DNA from: Candidatus Sumerlaea chitinivorans
Lineage (GTDB): Bacteria > Sumerlaeota > Sumerlaeia > Sumerlaeales > Sumerlaeaceae
Direction of reading: 5' to 3'
Assembly: GCA_003290465.1 (NCBI GenBank)
Contig: CP030759.1
Coordinates: 2,306,572 to 2,370,571, forward strand
DNA length: 64,000 nt
Shown here piece by piece: positions 47,474 to 56,451 of this stretch. The stretch's first letter is position 1, and each line of letters starts with the position of its first letter. The notes under the pieces were generated by a model. The model saw nothing but the letters and a program-made list of their open reading frames with translations. It searched no databases and was not told where the DNA came from. The position numbers were made by a program, and so were the translations under genes.

Positions 47474-49972
47474 TCAGTAGCGCGACCACTCCGTCACGCG
47501 GGCCGGCGGTGACTTTGTGACCACGGCGAATCCGTAAGGGGCAATCGTCACTGGCGTATCGGTCCAGTTTGTGTTCACACGTACCTCCTCATTCGACGGA
47601 TTTGCCAACAGCACCGACGAGGCGCCCTGCGGATAAACAGCCCACGTGTAGGGCGGAACATCGGTCGCGGTGAAATCGCGAAGGCTCAGCGTCGAGGAAT
47701 TCGTTTGGACAGCAAAGTCGCTCTCCAGCAGAGGGGACCCCACCTCCTCGCCGTTCACCGCGCGCCGCCCCCACTGCCGACTCGCCCGGTGGAAGCTCCC
47801 TTCCATCAGGTCTCCATACTCCCACACGATCGTCCGGGAGGTTGCATCTTCCACGATCTCAAGCGAGGAACTCGAGAGATAATCCGCAATGAACGCATCA
47901 TACGAATCCCACCGACTCGCCTCACTGCACGTCACAGCGAACGCTGCCTCCACACGCTTTCCTGCAAGTGGCTCAGGTGCAGGGGCATCGAGGGCATGGG
48001 TCACAATTGCCAAATGGCCATTCTGGCGCTCCACAGAGCCAATTCGGTTTCGCATGCCGATCGCTATTGCATAAAGAGGCTGAACCGCGAGAAAAGCCCC
48101 TGCTCGCCGCGCGGTCACGACGTCGCCGATTCCCACGTTCGCGGGTAAGCTTACTGGCGCGCCGTTGATCCGCACGTCTTCCCATTGAGCAAACCGTTCG
48201 TCCCCGATGAGCGCCACAAAGACCCGCGAGGCCGGCGCTTGGCTCGACGCAAATGTTCGGTCCGCCAACCACAAGAGACGTTCCCGATGCTGAAACCCAA
48301 ACATGTCGTACCCGCTGCCCGTGGCGTAACCAAGAGGTTCTGCGTTGCACGCGCCGGCACGAGCGTAGACCGCCGCGTATCCTCCCGGAGCAACCGGCTC
48401 GAAAACTTGGAGCACGAGGCCTTCGTTCCCAAGGAGTGTGTAGTTTGTGGTTGCCGCATACGCGCCTAAACTGAAGGACGTGCTCAGATAGGACGCGGTA
48501 TCGCTGTGGTAGTTGCGCTGGCGCACGAAAACCGGCAGAGGCCGCGGCCCCCGCATCGCCTCGGCAATCAGCGGATGCATGAGTGGAGGGCGAGTCGCTT
48601 GCCAATAACACGGGTTGATGTCGAGCGTGTGTTGCGCCTCAAACATTTCAGCCAGCCGCATCGGTGCGTCGTAGCCTTCCTGTTCGAGCTCGAGGGCGGT
48701 GAGGAACGCCGTCAGCCCCGCCGCCCCCCGCAACCCGTCCTCGTACACTCGACTGAACGGCCCTGCTTGTTGCCGCAACGCCGGCTGATGAAAAGCCGCC
48801 AAATCCACGAATATGCGCTGGAGTAGCTGCTCGGCCAAGGCCACCGTTTCTGTGTCCTGCGCATCCTCAACGAGTAGACTCAGTGCCCACGCGGTCACCC
48901 CGATATAAACCGGGCTGTTCGATTCCACATGCGCACCGTTGGGCAAAAAGCTTGACCAAGCCCCCCGCATCTTCGTCCGGGCAAGGTCCGCCAGTGCCGG
49001 TTCGTCGAAGACACGCGCGGCAATGGCGAGCGTGGCAGTCCCCATGAAATAAAAGTTCTCGTAAATCGGCCCAAAGCTAAAGCGCGACATCACGCCGTCC
49101 ACGACGTGCCGAAGGGCGACGCGCATCTCAGCCAGTGTGGTCGCCTCGAGCGTCGCCGGCGGATTTAGGCACAGGTGAGCCAAGATCGGCGCAAGGAAAA
49201 ACGTACTCGCGTTGTTGGGCACCCGCAGGTCGGCCGCATTCGTAAAAAACCAACCGTAGGTGGAAGACGTCGTCACCCGATCCTGCGCGTTTGCGATTGT
49301 CCGCAGGATGTCGTTTGCGCGCCGATGACTGGCTGACGACTCATCGTCGAGCAGGGCCACCGCGTAGTAGATGTCCTCGCGCATCCAGTGATAGTCGGCA
49401 TCGGGGCTGTTCGCAAGCCACGTACCGGTCGTGTCGGCGTCGAAGAATGCCCCCAACTTCCGCAGAGCGAGGCGATGAAACCGCTCTCGCAAATCTGCCC
49501 GCGCGACCGTGCCTGTGGGTGCAGGAAGCATCGGTGGCTTCTTGGTGAAGTACGTCCACCGCATGCGTCGGCTCTCAGGCAAACGCGCAATGAGATACTG
49601 CGGACCCAACGGGCAACTCTCTACCAAAACGCTGAGCGTCAGAGTTGTCGCCGGATCGTAGATGATGTGGGTGGTAGCACTGTCACCCGAGGCGAGCACC
49701 AGATGCGTCAGGCTGAGCATCTCCGTGGTAGCACTGGCGCCACTCGGCAAGTTGAACACAATACTGCCCGTAGAATCCGCGTCGAAAAAACCGCCCGAGC
49801 GCGCCCCCACTCTCGTGAACGTCGCCTCGTTCAAGAAAGTCTCAGCACGCGCAACATGCGCCAGCCCCGAAATGAGGAGCACAAGCATTGTTCCAACGCC
49901 GCATGCATTTTGCGCCCACGCTGCGATGCGGAGAGGCAGGGCACGCCACCGATCGAGGCACTTCAGGCGCAT
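47474..49972 (-). CDS. Large secreted lyase-like protein (heparinase-type fold)
   Basis: 832 residues from the ATG at 49972, chosen because a signal peptide follows (basic start, then TMLVLLISGLAHVARA). The frame extends upstream to 50116 without a good ribosome site. After an N-terminal beta part with two FFDADTTG/FFDADSTG-like turns, residues about 190-470 look like an alpha/alpha toroid (DADYHWMREDIYYAVALLDD, YENFYFMGTATLAIAARVF, SRVYEDGLRG). The end is rich in beta strands (NYHSDTASYLSTSFSLGAYA, GYDMFGFQHRERLL). This order is typical of polysaccharide lyases of the alginate/heparinase group. The His/Tyr residues could be catalytic, but the family is not certain. Confidence 0.55.
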   Translation of the reverse strand: MRLKCLDRWRALPLRIAAWAQNACGVGTMLVLLISGLAHVARAETFLNEATFTRVGARSGGFFDADSTGSIVFNLPSGASATTEMLSLTHLVLASGDSATTHIIYDPATTLTLSVLVESCPLGPQYLIARLPESRRMRWTYFTKKPPMLPAPTGTVARADLRERFHRLALRKLGAFFDADTTGTWLANSPDADYHWMREDIYYAVALLDDESSASHRRANDILRTIANAQDRVTTSSTYGWFFTNAADLRVPNNASTFFLAPILAHLCLNPPATLEATTLAEMRVALRHVVDGVMSRFSFGPIYENFYFMGTATLAIAARVFDEPALADLARTKMRGAWSSFLPNGAHVESNSPVYIGVTAWALSLLVEDAQDTETVALAEQLLQRIFVDLAAFHQPALRQQAGPFSRVYEDGLRGAAGLTAFLTALELEQEGYDAPMRLAEMFEAQHTLDINPCYWQATRPPLMHPLIAEAMRGPRPLPVFVRQRNYHSDTASYLSTSFSLGAYAATTNYTLLGNEGLVLQVFEPVAPGGYAAVYARAGACNAEPLGYATGSGYDMFGFQHRERLLWLADRTFASSQAPASRVFVALIGDERFAQWEDVRINGAPVSLPANVGIGDVVTARRAGAFLAVQPLYAIAIGMRNRIGSVERQNGHLAIVTHALDAPAPEPLAGKRVEAAFAVTCSEASRWDSYDAFIADYLSSSSLEIVEDATSRTIVWEYGDLMEGSFHRASRQWGRRAVNGEEVGSPLLESDFAVQTNSSTLSLRDFTATDVPPYTWAVYPQGASSVLLANPSNEEVRVNTNWTDTPVTIAPYGFAVVTKSPPARVTEWSRY

Positions 49973-50248
49973 GTGCAAAATCGCGTCTCTTCCTGTAAGG
50001 TGATGCGACGTGTGCCCCTCAGCCATGACAGACTTATGGGACTTCTGATAAGCAGCCGGCAATGAAAAAGCCATGACGACGCCGCTCAACATTTGGAACG
50101 ACGTCTCACACCACAAAAGTCCGCTTTCCTATACCGCTGCGGAGGCTCATCTAAAACTGCGCGCGCACGCACGCGTGCTTCAGCGCTCGTTGGTCGTGGG
50201 AGCGAGGATCACACGCGGCGTCAGCGCCAGCCTACGCCCGTTGTCGGC

Positions 50249-51112
50249 TCAGTAGATAATTTTGTTCAATGGGTATTCGATGATGCCGACGGCACCAGCC
50301 CGTTTCAGATCCGGGATGAGCTGCTTGACGAGCGCTTCATCAATGATGGTTTCGAGCGCAACGTACTGATCGTCCGTCAGGCTGGAAATGGTGGGCGAGG
50401 TGATCGCCGGCAGCACTTTGAGCACCTGCTCGAGCTTCTTGCGCGGTACGTTCATCTTCAGCCCAACTTTGCCCTCGGCATCGATTGCCGCGCGCAGTAA
50501 CATCGCAATGTTCTCGATCTTCTTGCGCTTCCACGGATCCCGCATCGCTTTTGGATTCGCGATGAGCTTCGTCCACGACTCGAGCACCGTGTCGAGGATC
50601 CGGTACTTGTTCGCGCGCAGCGAACTCCCCGTCTCCGTGACCTCGACGATCGCATCCACGAGCTCGGGCGCCTTGGCCTCGGTGGCACCCCACGAAAATT
50701 CGACTTCGGCTTTGACCTTGTGGCGCGCAAGGTACTCGCGGGTGATGTTCACGACCTCGGTGGCGATGCGCTTGCCACGCAAATCCTTAACGGAGCGAAA
50801 TGGACTCGCCTCCGGGACAGCCAGCACCCAACGGACGGGTTTCATGCTCTGCTTCGCGTAAATGAGGTCGGCGACCTCGACAACCTTCGAGCGATTCTCA
50901 AGGATCCAGTCAAGCCCTGTCAGGCCGACGTCAAAGACGCCTTCCTCGACGTAACGCGACATCTCCTGCGCGCGAATGAGAATCGCGCTAATCTCGGGGT
51001 CGTCGCACGTCGCATGATACGAGCGGCTACCCACCGTAAAGTTGAACCCGGCCTTGCGGAAAAGTGCAAGCGTGGCTTCTTGCAGGCTGCCTTTGGGCAA
51101 CCCAAGCTTCAA
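50249..51112 (-). CDS. hisG: ATP phosphoribosyltransferase, long form
   Basis: 287 residues, first enzyme of histidine synthesis. It begins [31 protein letters not shown] and the PRPP loop [15 protein letters not shown] are present. The C-terminal domain of about 75 residues ([22 protein letters not shown]) is the ACT-like regulatory domain of the long form, so HisZ is not needed. The TTG at 51112 has no ribosome site. The frame stays open upstream to a CTG at 51178, six or seven bases after GGAGGG and overlapping the previous gene by 14 bases, so the true N-terminus may be about 22 residues longer. Confidence 0.95.
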   Translation of the reverse strand: MKLGLPKGSLQEATLALFRKAGFNFTVGSRSYHATCDDPEISAILIRAQEMSRYVEEGVFDVGLTGLDWILENRSKVVEVADLIYAKQSMKPVRWVLAVPEASPFRSVKDLRGKRIATEVVNITREYLARHKVKAEVEFSWGATEAKAPELVDAIVEVTETGSSLRANKYRILDTVLESWTKLIANPKAMRDPWKRKKIENIAMLLRAAIDAEGKVGLKMNVPRKKLEQVLKVLPAITSPTISSLTDDQYVALETIIDEALVKQLIPDLKRAGAVGIIEYPLNKIIY

Positions 51113-51164
51113 AATACGCGGTTGCGCGGACTCTTGGGCCGCGGCCGCACTCTTCGTCGATTTC

Positions 51165-52328
51165 TTATTTGCTACCAGAGGAGCCCTCCAAAATGTTTTT
51201 CCCTTTGATACTTACTGGTGTCCCTTTACGCACGAGCGAGTAAATTTCTTCTATGTCGGCATTGCTCATCGTGATCCACCCCACGTCTGTGTACGTCCCC
51301 ACCCGCTCCGGCACGTTGGTTCCGTGGATGCCCATATCGCGCCGCAACTGCAAAAAGCGGGAACCCAACGGATTGGCGGGATCGCCCGCCTTGATAACCG
51401 CCCCGCTTGCTGGATCGGTGTAATCTGTGCCTTTCTCGTACTTCTCTTGAATCGTGTATTCACCCGCAGGAACGCGTGTCTCCACGCGGTGGATCCCCAC
51501 CCGATACTTCTTCAAGAAAACTCCGTTATTCTTGAGGGTCAGCGTCCGCTGCCCCTTATCAATGACGATACTTGGATTGATCTTCGGGACTTTGATTTGC
51601 ACACCTACCGGCAATGCTTTGGGATTTAAGTTGTTGATCCCGACGATGAGATCCCCCGGCACCTTGAGTTGCCGTTCGAGCTTCCAAATCGAATCTCCGC
51701 GCTTTATGGTGTACAGAATATCGTCCGGGCCGGGCTCCGGCGAGCGCAGCTGCTTCATGTTGAGCTCGCCCAGCAAAAACTCTGCCTCATTGCGAGCAGG
51801 CGAGTCCGGGCGCTTGAGAATGATTTCCAAATTCTGGCGTGCAAGCTTGTCGTCCCCTTCGTCGCGGCTAATTCTCGCGAGGTAATAAAGAGCAAAATCC
51901 GCAGCGTTTGAGTCCGGGTAGCGCTCGATAAGTTTCAGAAACTGCTCTTTGGCAGCCGAAGCTTTCCCTTCGACTTCCAGCACATAACGCGCCTGATAAA
52001 GCAAAACATCCGGGGCATACGGAGATTTGGGATACTGCTGATCCAGTCGCTTAAAGTAGGCCATCGCCTCACTGTGGCGGCCCCGCTCGTAGAGGGTCTT
52101 TCCCAGCAAGTACACTGTCCGGGGTGGCGCCGTTGCACCTTGACTGTCCACTCGCTTCAGAAGTTGCAATCCACCGTCAATATCGCCGGCGGCGATCTTC
52201 TCCTCAGCTTGGGTGGTTAGCCGAAGCTGTTCTGCTACCTTCTTTTGCTGCATCATGTAAGCGGTGGCTCCCGCCAGTACCAAGGCCACCACGCACACCA
52301 TGATCACGGTCACGAAGATCTTCTTCAT
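51165..52328 (-). CDS. TPR-LysM-L,D-transpeptidase-like protein lacking the catalytic Cys
   Basis: 387 residues. An N-terminal TM anchor (6-25) leads to TPR-like repeats (about 35-180), a LysM domain (about 207-250; [16 protein letters not shown]) and a YkuD-type domain (about 255-375). The YkuD domain has [12 protein letters not shown] and [19 protein letters not shown], which match well. The active-site loop that should read SHGCIRM is DVGWITM: Cys is replaced by Trp351, and the His and Arg are also changed. The domain should bind peptidoglycan but cannot form the acyl-enzyme. Upstream of and overlapping hisG's extended frame. Confidence 0.85.
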   Translation of the reverse strand: MKKIFVTVIMVCVVALVLAGATAYMMQQKKVAEQLRLTTQAEEKIAAGDIDGGLQLLKRVDSQGATAPPRTVYLLGKTLYERGRHSEAMAYFKRLDQQYPKSPYAPDVLLYQARYVLEVEGKASAAKEQFLKLIERYPDSNAADFALYYLARISRDEGDDKLARQNLEIILKRPDSPARNEAEFLLGELNMKQLRSPEPGPDDILYTIKRGDSIWKLERQLKVPGDLIVGINNLNPKALPVGVQIKVPKINPSIVIDKGQRTLTLKNNGVFLKKYRVGIHRVETRVPAGEYTIQEKYEKGTDYTDPASGAVIKAGDPANPLGSRFLQLRRDMGIHGTNVPERVGTYTDVGWITMSNADIEEIYSLVRKGTPVSIKGKNILEGSSGSK

Positions 52329-52521
52329 GGGCGCTCAACCACCTACGCGGTTTTTACAGCAACTTCAGCGTTCGCTAAAAACTACAGTTTGGACAATGAC
52401 CGGTTGCGAGGGATTTCGAAAAAATCGTCTCCCTTGCTTCCGAAAAAACTGGAGTTTTTGGTTTGCCGCAAGGTCAAAAGATGTACGCATTCCCCGATTA
52501 TGTAAAGGAAGGTTAGGAATC

Positions 52522-55350
52522 ATGCGCTTGATTTACTTTGCGCTTAGTTTTACTCTTATAGCGAATGCGGCGGTCGGCTTGGCTGCGAATCCCGCATCCA
52601 CTTCGAAGCCACCCATCACGGCGGCCAGAGCCGCTATCCCGCGGCACGCCGGCGATCCTCTGGCCGTCCGCGCCATGAACCCCGTCTTCGACTCTTTCCC
52701 GGATAGCTCGCTGGTGGATTTTTCCTTCCTTCTCGATCCCCCAGCGGGAAAGGACGGCTTTGTGGTGCGCGCTCCGGACGGCACCTTCCGTTTTGAAAAG
52801 TCCGGCAAGCGCGCCCGCTTCTGGGGATTCACGGTCGCCGCGACTCATGCCGGGGACGTTGAGAAACCGCGCATCGAGCTTGTTACCGATGTCATGGCGC
52901 GTGCCGGCTGCAACCTGCTCCGCCTGCACGAGCTCGATAACCGCGGCGGCGAGCAATACAACCTCGTGCGCCGCTGCATCATTGACGAAGCCTACCCAAA
53001 CAACAACCGCTCCACCGAATTCGACCCCGAGTATCGCGATCGCGTGGATTGGTGGATTGCCTGCGCGCAGAAACGGGGAATGTATGTTTATCTCGTCGTG
53101 CGTGCCTACCGCACATTTCGGGAAGGCGACGGCGTGCCCAACGCCGACAAACTCGGCCGCGCTGCGAAACCCTACGCTTTCTTCGATCCGCACCTTATCG
53201 AGTTGCAGAAGAAGTACGCCGAGGACTGGCTCTTTAAGCACGTCAACCCCTACACCGGCATCCCGAACGGTCTCAACCCCGCTGTCTGCATGCTCGAAAT
53301 TGAGAACGAGGATAGCCTCTTCTTTGGCCATGTCGCGTGGCGGGAGTTTGTGGAGCCCTACCGCACCAACTTCCAGAAAATGTGGAACGACTGGCTCCGC
53401 GAGCGCTACTCCACCACCGACAAACTCCGCCAAGCATGGACAAACGCTCGCGGCGAATGCCCGCTCGGCCCAGAGGAGCGACTCGAAAACGGCACCGTCG
53501 AGTTGCCCGACATGAGCGTCCCGAATTTTGCAAAGCTCGCTTCCATGCCGTGGACGGATAAGCTCGCCTCCCCGGCTCGCACTCGCGATGGCGTGCGCTT
53601 CGCCGAGTACCTGCAGGAACGCTACTTTGCCACCATGCGCGATTTCCTGCGCGAGAAAGGCGCTAAAATGCCGCTGTGCGCCGTCGTCAATAGCGAAGTG
53701 GTCGTCGATACTTTCAGCACCACGCGCCAGCTCGATGCTACGGCCGAGAACGCGTACCTCGATCACCCGAGCTTCCTCCCCGGCGCCGAGTGGGTTGGCC
53801 GTCCCTTCTATTCAAACAAGAACTACCTCCGCGAGGTCGGTTCCTACAGCTTGGCTGCCCACATGGCCCGCTATCGGTGGAGCGGTAGTCCCTTGGTGTG
53901 CCGCGAATGGACTCAGTGCTGGCCGAACGAATACCGCGTCACAAATTTTCCCGACATGGCTTCGCTTGGTCTCGCGCAGGACTACGACATGCTCATCCAC
54001 TTCGCCTACTACACGTGGGGAGATCAGGAGATTATCTCCGCCTTCGGCCCGCAGGCAGATCCAGTGCGCTGGGGACTCAACGGGTACGCTGCTACCATGT
54101 TTTTGCGCGGCGACTTGCCGACTGAGCAAAACCTTGTCCGCATCGCTTACACGGAGAAGGATCTAAGCACGTGGGCCAGCTATAACTCACCCCTTCACGC
54201 CCTGGCATGGGACTTCCGCCTCGAGAACTGGTTTGCGGACGATCCCAACCCCCAATCAGGCGGTGCACTCCTGACGATCACTTCGGGCCGCAGTGGAACC
54301 GGCAAGCTACCGATCAAGGAGAATCTCCTGCTCTACGACGCCCGCTATCGCGAGCGGCGTGAAGGTCGGCTGGGCCCACGCGAAGAGGGACTGCTTGTCC
54401 AGAACGGCTACGATCAGTCGTGGATTTACGCCGCACCCGACTTCCCCGTGGACGAGATTCGCAAAGCAGGATTCACCCCTATCGGCGTCTCTACCGACAG
54501 TAGCTCGGCGAAGGCCTTCTTCGACCCCACGCGAAAAGCCCTTGTGTGTGCCGAGCTCACAGAAAGCAGCGCCACTGCTCTTGCGCGTAACTTCGCTCAT
54601 TACCTCGCTCAGCGAATCCCGCTCGAGCGCGTGAATTTTGCAGAGCCGACGCGCTTCGAGCTTGCCCAAGGCGCGATCGTGCGCGATACTGCAGCGGGGG
54701 TCCTCACAATTGCAGGCGAACGCACCGCCGCGCTCGCAGGCGAATTCCAGCCGGGCCAAACTTACCGCGCTGGAAGCCTCGAAGTCGTGACCTCTTCGCC
54801 CGTTGCCACCGTGATCGCTACATCGCTCGACGGCAAGCCGCTCGCGCAGTCGCGGCGCTTCGCCGTGAAGATGGCCACCGTGGCGCGCAACCGTGGCCAA
54901 CAGCTTGATCCTGTGAAATCGGGCCCCGGTGCCGGCAAATCCGTCCTGATTTATCAGGGAAGTGCGCCCGTGCAAACCGCCGGCAAACCCTCCGACTTCC
55001 CAACGACCGTTAAGATCGGTGACCGCGTCGTGGCGCAGGCCTACCTCGTGAACGGCACGTGGGAAGTGGTCTACGATCTGGACGCGCCGCACGTGGACGT
55101 GTTCTGCGACACGCCGAATGTGCGCTTTGTTGTGGATAGTAGCGCCTTCGGAGAGGGAGCGAAGACCGCTCAGATTCGCCGTTTCTTCACAGAGTATCCT
55201 CCGGAGCTCACGCCCCAACGCGGCACCGATTTCATCTACCCCGGCTTTTCTAAGTACGTGAGGCTTGAGCCCGCAGGGCAAAGCCCGAAATCCGAGAAGC
55301 CGGCTGCGAAAGCAGGTCGTCCAATGGGGCGAGCGGCCGAAGGCAAGTAG
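52522..55350 (+). CDS. Large secreted glycosidase-like protein
   Basis: 942 residues from the ATG at 52522 (signal peptide IYFALSFTLIANAAVGLAA; AAGGAAGG upstream). The first part resembles a TIM-barrel glycosidase of the GH5/GH42 type: RFWGFTVAATHAG, RAGCNLLRLHELDNRG, MYVYLVVRAYRTF, and VCMLEIENEDSLFFGH, where the E-N-E may include the acid/base. Later CREWTQCWPNEYRV could carry the nucleophile Glu. The C-terminal 350 residues are beta-rich (GQTYRAGSLEVVTSS, YDLDAPHVDVFCDTPNVRF), probably carbohydrate-binding sandwiches. The substrate is unknown. A strong terminator follows. Divergent from the LysM gene. Confidence 0.7.
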   Translation: MRLIYFALSFTLIANAAVGLAANPASTSKPPITAARAAIPRHAGDPLAVRAMNPVFDSFPDSSLVDFSFLLDPPAGKDGFVVRAPDGTFRFEKSGKRARFWGFTVAATHAGDVEKPRIELVTDVMARAGCNLLRLHELDNRGGEQYNLVRRCIIDEAYPNNNRSTEFDPEYRDRVDWWIACAQKRGMYVYLVVRAYRTFREGDGVPNADKLGRAAKPYAFFDPHLIELQKKYAEDWLFKHVNPYTGIPNGLNPAVCMLEIENEDSLFFGHVAWREFVEPYRTNFQKMWNDWLRERYSTTDKLRQAWTNARGECPLGPEERLENGTVELPDMSVPNFAKLASMPWTDKLASPARTRDGVRFAEYLQERYFATMRDFLREKGAKMPLCAVVNSEVVVDTFSTTRQLDATAENAYLDHPSFLPGAEWVGRPFYSNKNYLREVGSYSLAAHMARYRWSGSPLVCREWTQCWPNEYRVTNFPDMASLGLAQDYDMLIHFAYYTWGDQEIISAFGPQADPVRWGLNGYAATMFLRGDLPTEQNLVRIAYTEKDLSTWASYNSPLHALAWDFRLENWFADDPNPQSGGALLTITSGRSGTGKLPIKENLLLYDARYRERREGRLGPREEGLLVQNGYDQSWIYAAPDFPVDEIRKAGFTPIGVSTDSSSAKAFFDPTRKALVCAELTESSATALARNFAHYLAQRIPLERVNFAEPTRFELAQGAIVRDTAAGVLTIAGERTAALAGEFQPGQTYRAGSLEVVTSSPVATVIATSLDGKPLAQSRRFAVKMATVARNRGQQLDPVKSGPGAGKSVLIYQGSAPVQTAGKPSDFPTTVKIGDRVVAQAYLVNGTWEVVYDLDAPHVDVFCDTPNVRFVVDSSAFGEGAKTAQIRRFFTEYPPELTPQRGTDFIYPGFSKYVRLEPAGQSPKSEKPAAKAGRPMGRAAEGK

Positions 55351-55424
55351 CCGGCGGGATATGGGTGCGCCTACCGGCACGAAGCGTCGCGGGGCACGCG
55401 CAACAACCGTTGTATTCAAACTGT

Positions 55425-55463
55425 GGGCGTTGGCACGTTGAGGCCAGCGCCCCTTTTCTTTTA
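55425..55463 (+). terminator. Terminator of the secreted glycosidase-like gene
   Basis: GGGCGTTGGC (55425-55434) pairs with 55443-55452 with one G-U pair, and is followed by CTTTTCTTTTA. It abuts the mqnD stop of the convergent gene. Confidence 0.88.
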
Positions 55464-56300
55464 CTCGACAAACACGACCTGCGGACGCCGCGGAATCAGT
55501 CTCCGCTCCGCGGCAAGATCCAAAAGCAGTTCCACAGCGCGCCGCCCATCGGGGCCGTAATCGAGCGTCAAGTCGTTCACGTACATTCCGACGAAGCGAT
55601 CCGCCAACTCGTAGCCCATATCGCGTGCCCACTGCAGGCTGTAGCGCACCGCTTCGTCACGGTGGGCAAGGCCATAGGCGATGCTATCGCGCAGGATTGC
55701 GGCCACGTCCTTAATCACTTTGTCACCCAGTGCGCGTTTCACCACGTTTCCGCCAAGGGGGAGCGGCAGGTGATACGTCTCCCACCACCATTCGCCCACG
55801 TCGAAGACCTTTGTGAGCCCCGCCTGTGCATAGGTTAGCTGCCCCTCGTGGATCAGTAGTCCCGCGGCGACCTTCCCGTCGCGCACCGCCGGCAGAATCT
55901 CATCGAAGGGCATCACGCGATACGGAAAATCGCCGAGGGCAAGGCGCAATTCGAGAAATGCGCTGGTCATCGTGCCCGGCACGGCAATCTCCGTTCGCCG
56001 GAGCTCCTCGAGGCTGATCGTGTCGCGCGCCACCACCATGGGACCGTAATTCACCCCCATGCTCGCGCCGCTCGCAAGCAGCGCATAGTGGTCGGCCACG
56101 TAGGCAAACGCATGAATGGAGATCGCACTGATGTCGAGTTCCGCTCGCGTCGCCCGCTCGTTCAGCGTCTGGATATCCTGAAGAATGTGCTCGAAGCGGT
56201 AGCCACGTGTGTCAATTTTCTCGTGCGCCAACGCGTAGAACATGAAAGCGTCGTCGGGATCCGGACTGTGTGCCAGCGTCAGAGTGCGTTGTGTCGTCAT
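55461..56300 (-). CDS. mqnD: 1,4-Dihydroxy-6-naphthoate synthase
   Basis: 279 residues. AHSPDPDDAFMFYALAHEKID is the MqnD signature, followed by DISAISIHAFAYVAD and GMTSAFLE-type loops (PGTMTSAFLELRLAL). LIHEGQLTYAQAGL and GLPLPLGG-type sequence (HLPLPLGGNVVKR) complete it. It acts in the futalosine pathway, splitting cyclic dehypoxanthine futalosine to release dihydroxynaphthoate for menaquinone. No other mqn gene is in the window. Menaquinone is thus probably made by this route. Confidence 0.95.
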   Translation of the reverse strand: MTTQRTLTLAHSPDPDDAFMFYALAHEKIDTRGYRFEHILQDIQTLNERATRAELDISAISIHAFAYVADHYALLASGASMGVNYGPMVVARDTISLEELRRTEIAVPGTMTSAFLELRLALGDFPYRVMPFDEILPAVRDGKVAAGLLIHEGQLTYAQAGLTKVFDVGEWWWETYHLPLPLGGNVVKRALGDKVIKDVAAILRDSIAYGLAHRDEAVRYSLQWARDMGYELADRFVGMYVNDLTLDYGPDGRRAVELLLDLAAERRLIPRRPQVVFVE

Positions 56301-56392
56301 AGCTCCACAAACTCACCATTGCGGTTTCTCAAGATTCAAGTCGGTCGTGGATATTGTCGGACGAAAAAGTGCTCTGACCGACACCGCATGCG

Positions 56393-56434
56393 GAAAAAGA
56401 AAACGGGGGAGGCAGTGTGAAACTGCATCCCCCG
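56393..56434 (-). terminator. Terminator of the AmpG-like gene
   Basis: CGGGGGA-GCAGT pairs with its complement across 56404-56434. Read on the minus strand it is followed by TTTTCTTTTTCC. Confidence 0.88.
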
Positions 56435-56451
56435 ATCAGCAAATCCGGTTC

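Noticed and set aside
51276-51278. The TGG codon at the LDT active site as a sequencing error for TGC
   Set aside because: The neighbouring conserved His, Ser and Arg of the loop are also changed, so one base error does not explain the loss.
54307-55632. 441-residue open frame on the minus strand
   Set aside because: Antisense to the secreted glycosidase-like gene and overlapping its terminator.
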